The notes beneath the pieces are model-generated. The model did no database searches and was not told the origin of the DNA. It worked only from the letters and a program-made list of their open reading frames with translations. Shown here piece by piece: positions 43,215-54,767 of a DNA stretch of 64,000 nt. The position numbers and the translations under genes are program-made. How positions within the stretch are numbered: position 1 is the first letter of the stretch; each line of letters opens with the position of its first letter. Source of the DNA: Physcomitrium patens (lineage: Eukaryota > Streptophyta > Bryopsida > Funariales > Funariaceae); contig NC_037257.1 of the NCBI RefSeq assembly GCF_000002425.4, positions 12,324,748 to 12,388,747 on the forward strand, read 5' to 3'.

Positions 43215-43630
43215 TTGATTATGTAATTAAAACACTGAGTTATTGAATTATATGAGGAATTATTGGAAGATTATGATTATTGTTTATTGAGAGTAGTGTG
43301 AATTTTGATAGATGAAGTCTGTGATTACAGAAATTATGTGAATTCAAATTGATTGGAATGAAGTCTGTTATTTCTGATGTTAGATGAAATTATTGTGTTT
43401 TGAGCAGTCTTTTGAAAGTACTGGGTTATATACTGTTGTTATCAATTGATGAAGGAATATTTTTACTGGGAGAAAGTATTGTAGTATTTTTTGGTGTTTT
43501 AGTGGTTTGAAATATAATTAATTGTATGATCCAAACAAGTAAAACTCATGCAATTAGTCTTTCCTCGTGTTCAAATCTCCTTACATAAGTTTATTCTGAA
43601 AGAAATTATAGAATAAGTAAAACAACAATC

Positions 43631-43633
<3 letters not shown>
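43215..43633 (+). repeat. 3' LTR of element H (recognisable part)
   Basis: Matches 14897-15302 with moderate divergence and ends caatcaca. The start of the LTR lies at or before 43215 and cannot be fixed by eye. Confidence 0.7.

Positions 43634-43663
<30 letters not shown>
43634..43663. repeat. (AT)n microsatellite at the end of element H
   Basis: Perfect AT alternation immediately after the LTR end. Confidence 0.9.
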
Positions 43664-43666
<3 letters not shown>

Positions 43667-43991
43667 AAGAAAACGTCTCTTTTTGGTGGACCTTTTTTGT
43701 TTACCAAACCTTCAGTACATTATAACCAATCCATTGAATCAAGACTGTATAAAAGAGCCATAATCATTTTTTTTTTCTTCTGTTAATTTAATACAACAGT
43801 ACAATGTGTATGTGTGTATATTTTGTTTTGTTTTGTTTTGTTTTTTTTTTTTTGAGTTTTTTTGTATTATAATTTTTATAATGCAACATCATTATTTACT
43901 TCAACCTCTTAGTTCATTTTTTTTCCCTTTCACAATGACATCTTTCTTTTGTTAATGATATTGTGGTAGAAATACTAAGATGCTAGTTAGT
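43664..43991. other. Spacer between elements H and F
   Basis: T-rich low-complexity sequence with a (GTTTT)n/T run near 43822-43853. No gene is seen. Confidence 0.6.
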
Positions 43992-44517
43992 TGTGAAGGA
44001 CATAAACTTCAAAGAACTTAAATATCAATATATTCTTGTGTCACTCGAAAAGACTAAAAAATCACTCAACAATGATATAATATTAAATTAGAATGGCTAT
44101 TGTCCAACACAAGAAGACTAGAGAATCTTGAAATAAGATTAAAGACTAAAAAGACGTTGACAAGAGTGAAATAGGCTTCATTCTTGCTTCCATATATATT
44201 CTTAACTAGAAGCAATGTGGTAATGTCTTATAGGACATCCAAAACATGTTGATTTTGTAAGACATACATCTTAACTTATAAGACAAGTTTTATATATGTG
44301 CACCATATAATTAGCTTATTTTATAAATTATTAATATATAATTAATTTCTTGAACACGTTTCTAACTCATTAATCAACTATAAATATATATAAAATCAAA
44401 GTAGCATCTATGAAGCTTCTCTAGAAAATATTATGAAATAAATCTATTTTTATCTATTTTTATTTAACTATATATATATATATATAAATATTAGAATAAA
44501 TATGTATATCTATGATA
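43992..44517 (-). repeat. 3' LTR of element F
   Basis: 526 bases, A-type. Minus-strand start TATCA at 44517 and end TCACA at 43992. The palindrome/start-site block is recognisable around 44157-44200 (gttgacaagagtgaa). Confidence 0.75.
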
Positions 44518-44559
44518 TTATTCCTTCTTAAAATGAATTCTACAAGAAATGGTCACCAT

Positions 44560-44978
44560 ATATTGAAGAAATCCAAGATGTAATAAATTATATTTGTTAC
44601 ATATTCTAATCTTTATTTTTTTTAAAGATGGTTGATAGATCTTCTTAGCCATTGATAGTGTTCGATATTACGGTAAAAAGACCACCCTGTTATTTGATTA
44701 TTATTGAGGCCTTTGTTACTTCTTTTAAATAAAATATTCAAAATACCATTAAGAACCATTCATAATTTTAATAAAACCATCAAACATCAAAAGTCTCTTC
44801 CAAAGTCATGATATCAAACATATTGTATTTTGCCATCTATTTGAGAAAGGACATGTCATTTTTGAGGATCTTCATTTCAATTAAATTATTTTGAAGGTTA
44901 TGACAATTGCAATGTCTTATGTGGTAAGTGAAAAAGGTATAGTCTTTAAGTTAAATTTTCTATTTATTAGTTCTCCAT
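44560..44978 (-). pseudogene. Third ORF remnant of element F
   Basis: Start codon at 44976-44978. The sequence is alignable to the C and D copies but full of stops and small indels. It confirms the position of this ORF between chromodomain and 3' LTR. Confidence 0.55.
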
Positions 44979-45049
44979 CTTCTTAGCATCACAAATACAA
45001 AAAAGTTATAAACAAGAATAGAAGTTAGAATACTATCTTCTCAAGATCT

Positions 45050-48000
45050 TGTTTTTTTTATAATAAAGATTTGCTATTCTTCATTTTGGTTTTGATAGAT
45101 ATTATCTATGAAAAGCCTCAACCTTCTTTATTATATTTGCAAGATTTTTTACTTGCTCCCATGTGTATTTATCATTATCTTATTTACACCAATAAATAAG
45201 ATATTTTAATCTATTTTGGCACTACTTTAAATCTAAGACTTCTTCTACCTTGAATACTTAATTATTATCTACTTTTATAGAAAGAGTTTGCATTTGTTTT
45301 TTTTTAAGATATTCACTGTCATATATGTCTCAAGAAGAGACACGTAAAATATGAGATGGATTTTTATAGATTCCAATAGATATAATTAATAAGCAATAGG
45401 ATTGAATTATTCACAAATAAAAAAAATTTTAAGCTTATGATTGTTCAATTTATCACAAGGACAAGTAGTCTTGATATTTTGATAAAGTAGCCATATCTTA
45501 TCACCTACGTTGAATTATAGTTGTTCCTTGCAATAGGCATTTGTATTGATTTTTTTTTGTTCTTGAGCTTTTTTTAATTATGCCTTTATTGTTGTATATA
45601 GCTTTGATAAATGATTTGTCAAATTGTTTGCTATAAGATTATCAACTTTTGAAAAGTCAAAAGTATCAAGATATGGATGATAACCATAATTGACAAAAAA
45701 AAAGGTATTTATTGAGTAGAAGAATGTATCAAATTATTATATGCAAACTTTATCAATGGCAAAAAAGTTATCCAATGATCTTAATGATAGTTAATGGTAT
45801 ACCTCAAATATTGCTCCAAATCTTAATTCACCCCTTCTATTTGTCTATTAGTTTGAGGATGAAAAGCCGAAGAAAGCTTTATATCTATCTTTAAAATTTT
45901 AAAAAGGATTCTCTAAAACTTTGATATAAATTTAGTCTTCCTATCTAATATAATATCTTTGGATAATCCATAGATATTTTCAAGATTATAGAGATATAAA
46001 TATTATAGCAATAGATATTGTTAAAAAAAAACTTAATTATTTCTTCATCTTTGATAGATTTTTTACATGGTACAAAATATGCTATTTTGATAAAAAAAAT
46101 CTACTATGACAAATATAAAATCGTAAAAACTTGAGACTAGAAGATCTGTGATAAAATCAATAGAAATAAAAGACCATGATTGTTTTGGAATAATTAATGG
46201 CTAAAAAAGTCTATAATATCAATAACAAAGAGTTTTTTTTTATCATGAACAAATATCACATGATTGTACAAATTCTTTAACTGCCATTTAAATTTAAAGA
46301 TATAAAATATCTCTTAATATTAGCTCCAAAGTCTTATTATATAAAAAATATTTAATCACTAAAAAGTCATTATAAGCTTGAAGAACATGTAATTTTATTT
46401 TGCCTTCAAGAATATATAATCATCTTTTAAAATAGAATAGATTATTTTTGAACTCAAAATTAGAAGTATTATGAGATTTAGAAAGTTTATTCTTGATATT
46501 ATAGATAAGAAGATAAGAAGACATATTTGATTGAATTTGCTTGACAAAGATTAAATAAACAATCAATGTTGATTTTATTGCTTGAAGGTGAAAATGCTCC
46601 AACTTCAAGAAAATCATTCTTTATTGATCAAAAGATATATCTCCTTCTTTTGGTGGAAGATAAGAATATTTAAAAAAGACATTGAACAAACCTTGTTATT
46701 TTTGAGGTTGATAAGTGATCTTGAAATCAAATCTCGATAAAAACATGTTCCAATAATCTCATTAATAATTTAAAACATATGCCAATATGAACTATTCAAG
46801 GTTCTTGTGATTTGTATACATAATGACTAGACTCAAAATGCCTTCTAAATAATGATGCTATTCTTAAAATAAATTCATAATTACAAAGAGCTCTTTGCTA
46901 TGGATCTCATAATTAATCTTGGCTACTAAAAATTTTCTGGAATAGAAAGCTATTAGATGGAATTTGTCATTTACTTCTATTTGTAACAAGACTACATCGA
47001 AGGAAAAGTTTGATGCATCTATTTCTATAAAAAAATGCCTTAAAAAAGTCAACATAATTTAAGATTGGTACAAAAGTAAACTTCTTTTTTAAAGCATCAA
47101 ACAATGCTTCGGCTTCTATATTCTACTCAAATTTTTTTTTACAAGTTAAATGTATAACTAGAGTTACAATTTGAAAAGATTTCTTGATAAAGATCCAATA
47201 GTAATTAACAAAGCTCAAAAAACATTCTACATCTCTTATTTTTCTTAAATTCTTTTCATTTGTAATAGTTTGGATCTTCTTTCGATCCATCATTAGCCCT
47301 TCATTGGAAATGATGTATTCTAAGAAGTTAACTTGAATAGTGTGGAATACACACTTTTCTAACTTGGCATATAATCTTACATCTCTAAGTTTTTGTAATA
47401 CACGACAAACATAAATTTCATATTATTTTATATTCTTATAATAGATTAAGATGTTGTCTAAATTATAAATGACTAAATCATCAAGAAATTCATAAAAGAC
47501 ATCATTTATTAGATATTTAGAAGTAGCTAATACATTTATGAGTCCAAAACTTATCACATTATATTCAAAATATCCATACTTAATTTAAAATATAATTTTC
47601 TATTCATATTCTTTTTTAATACATACCAAATTTTATGTTCTTCATAGATCTATTTTTGAATAGATCTTTGATTGATTGAATTAATCAAGAAGGCTTGAAA
47701 TTAAAGGTAGAAGATTTGTATTCTTGATGATAATCTTGTTGAGTCCTCAATAGTCTATAGACATTCTCAAAGATCCATCTTTTTTCTTAACAAATAAAAT
47801 AAGAACCTTAATTGGAGATTTAAAATGGCATATGAAATTCTTAGCCAAATTTTCATTAATATATTCCTTAAGTACACCTAAGTTGTTTTGTAATAGGCTA
47901 TAAATTGCTCCAAATGGTGGTTGAGCTTTGTCTTGAAGATCAATAGAATAATCATAAGGATGATGCTCTAGAAAAATATCTACATTTTTTTTTCAAAAAC

Positions 48001-48277
48001 GTCATGAAAATCTTGATATTAGCTATGAATATTACTTCATATCTTTTGACCATCAAAAATAAAAATGGCATATATATCGAAAGATGATCCTTCTTTAACA
48101 GCAAGCATAAAAGCTTACATACTTAATTATAAAGATTTGGATGTATTAGATTTATCTATTTCTTCTTGATTAACAAGATTTTGGATTAAACTATCTAAAA
48201 AATTAAGATTATAAGGAATTCAATCTATCTAAAGATTACATTTTTTTAACTAAGATAATTCTAAAATAATTGGATTG
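45050..48277 (-). pseudogene. Degenerate pol of element F
   Basis: In minus-strand order: protease fragment (about 48120-48277), RT (about 47200-48000), RNase H (about 46680-47160, with FIEIDASNFSFDVVLLQ at 46864-47055), integrase (about 45520-46610) and chromodomain remnants (about 45060-45300). The RT-RNase H junction has Glu instead of Gln. Many stops. Confidence 0.7.
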
Positions 48278-48622
48278 AATATAATAACTTGTAGAACAAG
48301 TTAACCATGTGGCGCATACATAGATAACTTGTCTTAGAAGTTAAAATATGTAGCTAGCAAAATCAAGATGTTTAAGAGGTCCTATAAGATATCGCCATGT
48401 AACTCCTAATTAAGAGTATATATGGAGGCAAGAGTGAAGCCTTCTTCACTCGTCAATGCCATTCTAGTCTTTAGTCTAATTTCAAGATTTTCTAATCTTC
48501 TTGTTTTTGACAATAGCCATTTTAGTTAATATTATATTATCTTTGGAGTAACTTTTTAGTTCTCTTCAATGACACAAGAGTGTATTGAAGATTCTTTTTT
48601 TTTGAGATTCATGTCTTTGATA
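48278..48622 (+). repeat. 5' LTR of element G, left-truncated
   Basis: It begins at a palindrome (aacttgtagaacaagtt) joined to element F and ends TTTGATA. It closely matches 8015-8361, which is truncated at nearly the same place. It contains the TATA run and palindrome. The start-site 11-mer has lost two T (CACTCGTCAA). Confidence 0.7.
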
Positions 48623-48624
48623 TT

Positions 48625-48635
48625 TTGACAAGAGT
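48625..48635 (+). promoter_or_regulatory. Primer-binding site of element G
   Basis: TTGACAAGAGT, two bases after the LTR and identical to the A site. Confidence 0.7.
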
Positions 48636-48640
48636 GTTAA

Positions 48641-48845
48641 CATATTATTTTTATCTTATTTTAGAAGTGAGTGAATTACTTTACTTCTATTGTTGTGTTT
48701 TAAAGATTGCGGACTATCCACCTTTTAAATAAAAAAAAAATATATATTTTTTAATACTAATCTTTCCTTAAAGAGAGTGAATTATTCTTCTTTGTGGAAA
48801 TTTTTATTAGAGATTGTAGATTGTTCTCCTCTGATTTAATTTTTT
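48641..48845 (+). promoter_or_regulatory. Two leader structural units of element G
   Basis: Unit 1 has hairpins AGAAGT/ACTTCT and TTTAAAG/CTTTTAAA, the latter around TTGCGGACTATCC. Unit 2 has AAAGA/TTCTTT and TTAGAG/CTCTGA. The closing stems are decayed, but the inner hairpins are kept with changed sequence. Boundaries are approximate. Confidence 0.55.
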
Positions 48846-48865
48846 TGGATTTGTTTGAATTGCCT

Positions 48866-49300
48866 ATGGAAGGAAAGATTATGAATGCTACTCCTAGCAG
48901 AAGTGAGAATAGATTTATAACTATTGCAGATCTTCATGAGCTTGTGAATACTCTTAGAATAGAAATCTCACGTATTACTAACGTGAATCATGGAGATACT
49001 ATGCCTATGTATATGAAAGAAGTTCAGAGTCTGCGACAAAAAGTTGTGCAATTAAAAGAAGCAAATAGATTGATGTCACAACCAAATCCATGGAGTTTTG
49101 CTTCTACAAATATGATAGGAGTAAGGATTAGTATGCTTGAGAAGTTTGATGGAACAAGATCAAAATTTCAAGAATTTTTACAACAAGTCAAGCTCTATTT
49201 AAGGTTGCACCCTTTCCAATATCTTGATGGATTTGCTCCAGTTAGATTCATAAGCATACTTCTATGGCCACATTCAAAAAAAGTGATTGAGAACAAATAG
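48866..49300 (+). pseudogene. gag fragment of element G
   Basis: The ATG at 48866 gives an open frame of 144 codons to TAG 49298. FITIADLHELVNTLRIEI and QQVKLYLRLHPFQYLDGF align with B gag, not with A gag. The fragment ends at the deletion junction, so capsid C-terminus and zinc knuckle are missing. Confidence 0.7.
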
Positions 49301-52300
49301 CATAATCATAGTATAATCCAAGTTCAAGTTAGTAAAGTATAAACATAAAAGTCTTGTACATCCAAACCTTTATTAGTAGATGCAAGAACTTTCATACATG
49401 TTACAAAAGAAGGATCATCTTTTGCTATAAATTCTATGCCCATTTCTAATAGTGAAAAAATGTGAAGTAGTATTCCCAGCGAATATCAAGAATTTCAAGT
49501 TGTTTTTAAAAAGAAAAATGGAGATATTCTTTTAGAGCATCGTCCTTATGATTGTTCAATTGATTTGTAAGAAGGGGCTCAACCACCATTTGAACCAATC
49601 TATAGTCTATTACAGAATGAGTTGGCTGCATTTGAAAGAGTACATTGATGAGAACTTAGCAAAGAACTTCATACACCATTCTAAATTCTCAATTAGAGCT
49701 CTTATCTTATTTGTGAAGAAGAAAGATGGATATTTGTAGATGTGTATAGATTATCAAAGATTCAATAAGATCACCATTAAGAATAGGTATCCTTTGTCTT
49801 TGATTTTAAGACTTCTTTATCAATTTAATTAAGCAAAAATCTATACCAAAATAGATCTATGAGGAGTATACAACTTAGTTCATATCAAAGAAGGAGATGA
49901 ATAGAAGACTACTTTTTGAACTAAGTATGGACATTTTGAATATAATATCATGCCTTTTGGACTCACTAATGCATTGGCTACTTTTCAACATCTTGTGAAT
50001 GATGTTTTTTGAGAATTTTTAGATGATTTTTTCATTTATTATTTAGACTACATTCTAATCTATTCAAAGAACATAGAAGAATATGAACTTCATATTTGTC
50101 ATGTATTACACAAACTTGAGATGCAAGATTATATGCCTAGTTGAAAAAGTATATATTCTACACTACCAAGTTGACTTTTTAGAGTACATCATTTCCAACA
50201 AAGGCCTTATGATGGATTCTAAGAAGGTCTAAATTATCATAAATTGGAAGATTTCAAAAATAGTATGAGATGTATAATACTTTTTAGGCTTTGCTAATTA
50301 CTATCAAATCTTCATCAAGAACTTTTTTCAAGTTACAGCTCCACTTATATATTTAACTTGTAAAAAACAACTCAAATGGAATAAAGAAGAAAAAGCATCA
50401 TTTGATACTTTAAAAAAGGAGTTTAGTTTTGCACCAATCTTGCATTGTGTCGATTTTTTCAAGACATTTTTTGTAGAAATAGATGCGTCAGACTTTGCTA
50501 TAAATGCTATATTATCATAAATAGAAACAGATGACACACTCTATCCAATAGCTTTCTATTCTAAAAAATTTTCAGTAACCAAGTTTAATTATGAGATCCA
50601 TAACAAAGAGCACCTTGTAATCATGGATTCATTTCAAGAATGACATTATTATCTAGAAGGCAACTTAAATCTAGTCCCCATGTATATGGATCATAAAAAC
50701 CACGAGTACTTCATGTCAGTACATGTTTTAAATTGTCATTAAGCCCATTGTAACAGGTCTTTATCCAAATTTAATTTCAAGATCACTTATCGATCAGAAA
50801 AACAACAAAGTCTATTAGACATATTTTTTAGATATTCTTATCTTACACCAAAAGAAAGAGATGCATCTTTTGATTAATAAAGAATAATCCTCTTGAAGCT
50901 CGAGTATTTTCATCTTCGAGCAATAAAATCAACATTGACTATTGATTCAATATTTATCAAGCAAATTCAGTCAAATATGTCCTTTGATCTTCTTATTCAT
51001 GATATTAAGAATACTTCCTCTAAGTCCTATGATACCTCAAAGTTTGAATTTAAGAACAACCTACTATATTTCAAAGATTGCCTATATATTCTAAAAGGTA
51101 AGGCATGACCATGTGTCTTTCAAGCTCGTCATGATTTTTCAGTAGCCGAACATTTTAGATACAATAAGACTTTGGAGTTAATATCAAAAAAATTTTGGTG
51201 GCCTCAAATGTGGAAGGCAGTCAAAGATTTTGTACAATCATGTAATTCTTGTTCAAAGTTCTAAAATTCCTCACCATGGAGCTTATGGACTACTTCAAGT
51301 ATTATTTATTCTAGAACAACCATAGTCTTCTATTTCTATGGATTTTATCACGGATCTCCTAATCTCAGGTTCATATGATTTCATATTTATAATCGTAGAT
51401 TATTTTATGAAAATGGTACATTTTATACCATGTAAAAAATCTGTTTTAGGTGAAGAAGTAGCTAAGCTTTTTATCAATAATATCTATTGCTATCATGGAT
51501 TACCAAAGGATATTATGTCGAATAGGGGGACTCAATTTATAACAAGATTTTGAAGAATCTTATTCAAGATTTTAAAAGTAGATATAAAGTTTCTTCAGCT
51601 TTTCATCCTCAAACTGATGGACAAACAGAATGGATGAATCAAATTTTAGAATAGTATTTGAGAGATACCATCAACTATCATCAAGATAATTGAACAATTC
51701 TTTTGCCATTGGCAAAGTTTGCATACAATAATTCAATACATTCTTCTACATAATAAATATCTTTTTTTGCTAATTATGGTTATCATCCTGACTTGATATT
51801 TTTGACTTTTTAAAAGTTGATAATCTTCCAGTGGAAGATTTATCAAATCATTTATGAGAGCTACATGCAACAATGAAGATATAATTAAAAAAAGCTCAAG
51901 GATGGCAACAGACCAACAAAGAATCTTATCGCAAGGAACAACCATAATTCAACATAGATGATAAGGTATGGTTACTTTGTCACAATATCAAGACTACTTG
52001 TCTTTGTGATAAATTGGACTATCATAGATTGAAACCTTTTTCTATTTGTGAACAAATCAATCTTGTTGCTTATTGATTACATCTACTGGAGTGTATGAAG
52101 ATCTATCTGGTGTTTCACATATCTCTTCTTGAGCCATATAAGATAGTGAATATTTTGGGAAGAAGAAAAATGCCACATCCTCCTAAAAAAGTAGATAATA
52201 ATCAAGAGTTTGAGATAGAAGAAGTCTTAGACTCAAGGCGGCATTGACATAGGTTGAAGTATCTTGTTTATTGGTATAGATATGATATTAATGAATGCAC

Positions 52301-52381
52301 ATAGAAGCCATCAAAGAATCTAGTAAATACAATAAAGAAAGTTTAACTTTTTATTAACAAAATCCATCAAAACCAAGATGA
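49301..52381 (+). pseudogene. Degenerate pol of element G
   Basis: Protease-RT linker from about 49340; RT about 49480-50275 with the catalytic box altered to YLDY near 50039-50050; TAG for Trp in the IKEGDEW motif near 49903; TAA at 50275-50277 at the RT-RNase H junction; RNase H about 50380-50870; integrase about 51100-51800 (MDFITDLLISGSY, SNRGTQF); GPY/F near 52020; chromodomain about 52200-52381, poorly kept. Not functional. Confidence 0.75.
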
Positions 52382-52483
52382 AGAATAGCAAATCTTTGCT
52401 ATAAAAAAAATAAGATCGAAGAAAGATAATATCTTACTTTTTATCTTTCTTTGTAGCTTATGTGTATTTGAGATATTAAAGAG

Positions 52484-52655
52484 ATGGAGAATCAATAATC
52501 AATACATTCAACTCAAGAGCTTTCATTTGCAAACTTACCAGATGATACATTACAACTGGCACAACCTTCAAGACGACGAAATCAAGATGAAGATCTTCAA
52601 GAATGACATGTCCTTCGTCGATTAGATGGTGAGATACAACGTGCTTAGTATCATG
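52484..52655 (+). pseudogene. Third ORF of element G, cut by element E
   Basis: The ATG at 52484 is followed by A-like sequence (STQELSFANLPDDTLQLAQPSRR) with stops. It is interrupted at 52655 by the left edge of E. The rest of G presumably lies beyond E, outside the window. Confidence 0.65.
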
Positions 52656-53146
52656 TGTTAGAGATAATATACAAGACAAGGATTTAAGTTCAAGAAATGG
52701 AGTTAGCTAGATATTAGAATAACAACTAGATACAAAGTAAGAAGGTCTTAGCTAGACCATAAGAAGTAAGTTGTCAAGATTGAGGATCCTCTCAACCTTG
52801 ACTCCTATATATACTAGGTCCTAAGGAGCTATTTGAAAAATTTCTATGAAGCTTGAGAATAAAGTAAGCCTAAGATCCTTCTTAAAAAACTCCCTAAATC
52901 ATCTAAAATCTTCTAGAACCTTCTAGGACCTCCTATGATCTTTTAAAACTTTCTTAGAATCTATTGGAATCTTTTGAAATCTTCTAGAATCTCTTAGATC
53001 TTTTAAGAGCCTTTTTAAAATCTATTGATATTTTTTGGAACCTTTTGAAATCTTTTAGAATATTCAAGAATCTTCTACAATCTTCTAAAACCTTCTGAGA
53101 TATTCTAAAACCTTCTGAAATCTTCCTCAATTGTATGTCTGTAACA
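52656..53146 (-). repeat. 3' LTR of element E
   Basis: 491 bases, minus-strand start TGTTAC at 53146 and end TAACA at 52656. U3 has many TTCTAGAA-like repeats. The palindrome GTCAAGGTTGAG / CTCAATCTTGAC lies around 52775-52805 beside TATATATA. It predicts a primer site TTGTCAAGATT after the 5' LTR, outside the window. Confidence 0.8.
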
Positions 53147-53196
53147 TCACCTCATCTTCTAGCTTTGAGGTCTCTGAGAAGCAATGATGCAGAAAG

Positions 53197-53550
53197 CTAA
53201 TATATGCCCAAGAAGTTGAAGATCTATCGCATAGTGACTGCTATATATTCTAGTTATTTTTTGCAAGGTAAATGATTTATAGGTCCTTATAGCCATCGAT
53301 AGTACTCTAAGTCTTTTAGTTGTGACCAAGCATGAACTTTGGTATCTTCATTATGAAATTGTCTTGCAAACACTCATTCTAGACATCCTTAATAGGCATG
53401 TTCTACTTCAAACATAATTATCAGTGACTTATCACTACGTATCCTTTGACGTCTTTGTGGTTCAGGCGGCTCTTCATCTTAGAGTTGTCTCCATGAGCTT
53501 TTTGATTGAGATGGTATGACCAACAAGGCATCTATCTCTTGACTATCCAT
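53197..53550 (-). pseudogene. Third ORF of element E
   Basis: 117 codons from ATG 53550 to TAG 53197, near the B length (115). It starts MDSQE, has a basic segment (EPQRRQRIR), then VFARQFHNEDTKVHAW, where B reads VFAGQFHNEDTEVHAW, and ends with a YYRWL-GPINHL block. It has several stops, mostly Gln-to-stop. It is the clearest second example of the B-type third ORF. Confidence 0.7.
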
Positions 53551-53659
53551 ATCATATAAAATAGAGAAGACCAAAAGAATAAAAATAGGCTATGGTCGTG
53601 AATTCAAACTACTGACTTATACTATTTTAAATATTTGATAACAATTCCCTCTTCAAAAG

Positions 53660-54209
53660 TATCAAAGACAAGAACTTAATAAATACAAATAAACAAATAA
53701 GACTTTTTTCAAACAAAGATGACAAAATAAAAATAACTAAATATGTATATTAAAAAAGAAATGGGAATGGCTATTGCCAAAAGATAAGAAAACTAAAGAT
53801 CCTTGAAATTAGACTATAAGCAAGAAAAGAATTGACAAGAGTGAAGAAAGCTTCATCCTTGCCTCTATATATACTATCTACTAAGGAACTACTTGGCAAC
53901 ATTCTATAGGACCTCCAAAAACGTGTTGACTTTGCACAATATGTATTTTAACTTATAAGGCAAGTTTTCTATGTAGGCGCCACATAATTAGCTTCTTTTA
54001 CAAGCTACCAACATATATGGTATGTGGTTAAATTGTTAATAAAATTTCTAATCTATTAATCAAGTATAAATACATATAAAGTTAATATAATATTTATGAA
54101 GCTTCTAGGAAGCTTTTATAGAAGATATTATGAAATTAATCTACTTTTATGTACTTCTACTTATTCATATCACCTAAATAATAATTATAGTAAATATATG
54201 TTTGTGACA
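53660..54209 (-). repeat. 3' LTR of element D
   Basis: 550 bases; starts TGTCACAAAC at 54209 on the minus strand, preceded by a polypurine tract (tctagaaggagggataa); ends TGATA at 53660. Confidence 0.85.
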
Positions 54210-54250
54210 TTATCCCTCCTTCTAGAGATGAATTCCATGAGGATTGGTCA

Positions 54251-54673
54251 TCATATATTGAGGAAATCTATGATGCAACGAATTATATTTGCCACATATT
54301 CAGATCTTTGTTTTCTTTGAAGATGATTGATAAGGCCTCTCAACCATCGATAATGTCTTATGCGAGGACAAAAAGACCACCCCGTTATCTGATTGTTGTT
54401 GAGGCCTTCATAACTACCTTCAAATAAAATATTTGAAATATCATCAAGAGTTGTTCCTACCTCTAATAAAATTATCAAACATTGGAAGTCTCTTCCAAGG
54501 TCGTGATATCAAATGCACTGTATCTCGTCATCTATTTGTAGAAGAACATGTCGTTCTTGAAGATCTTCATCTCAATTGCATTATCTTGAAGGTTGTGATA
54601 ATTGCAATGTCTCATCCCAGAGGTCAACAAACAAAGGCTCTTCAATTGAATCCACTTGTTGTTGGTTCTCCAT
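54251..54673 (-). pseudogene. Third ORF of element D
   Basis: Start codon at 54671-54673. The C-terminal 75 codons (54251-54478) are open and read ILFEGSYEGLNNNQITGWSF, then RHYRWLRGLINHLQRKQRSEY and CIIDFLN, the best-preserved C-terminal block in the A family. The N-terminal half has stops. Confidence 0.72.
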
Positions 54674-54767
54674 CTCTTTAGCGTCACAACTACAAAGAAG
54701 CTACAAATAAAGATTAAAAGTAGAATGTTATCTTGCCTAGATCTTGTTTCTTTTATAAAGAAGGTTT

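Larger units (their letters stand above)
42435..43633 (+). mobile_element. Element H, third segment with 3' LTR
   Basis: It continues H across B. The extra ORF resumes at about 42439 (coiled-coil-like, MEKLRFKIKDLQVEVAKLTK) and ends near 42803-42805 at TAG. Non-coding sequence follows, then LTR sequence matching 14897-15302 from about 43215 to 43633. The exact LTR start and polypurine tract are not resolved. Confidence 0.75.
43992..48277 (-). mobile_element. Element F: degraded chromodomain element, 5' half missing
   Basis: Minus-strand 3' LTR (43992-44517), third ORF remnant, and pol remnants from chromodomain back to protease. The sequence switches at about 48277 to the plus-strand LTR of G. 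gag, leader and 5' LTR are absent. It is more AT-shifted and decayed than C or D. Confidence 0.75.
48278..52655 (+). mobile_element. Element G: chromodomain element with B-like gag and A-like pol, truncated at both ends
   Basis: It has a left-truncated 5' LTR, primer site, two leader units, partial gag, pol from the protease-RT linker onward and the start of the third ORF. It is cut at 52655 by the 3' LTR of E. About 1.2 kb (end of gag, zinc knuckle, protease) is deleted near 49300. Confidence 0.75.
52656..53659 (-). mobile_element. Element E, 3' part (B-like chromodomain element)
   Basis: Minus-strand 3' LTR and third ORF, related to B. It is interrupted by element D at 53660 and resumes at 61267. 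The 5' part continues past position 64000. Confidence 0.8.

Noticed and set aside
14897-43633. Element H as an endogenous pararetrovirus
   Set aside because: It has LTRs, a primer site directly after the LTR and an integrase, which pararetroviruses lack.
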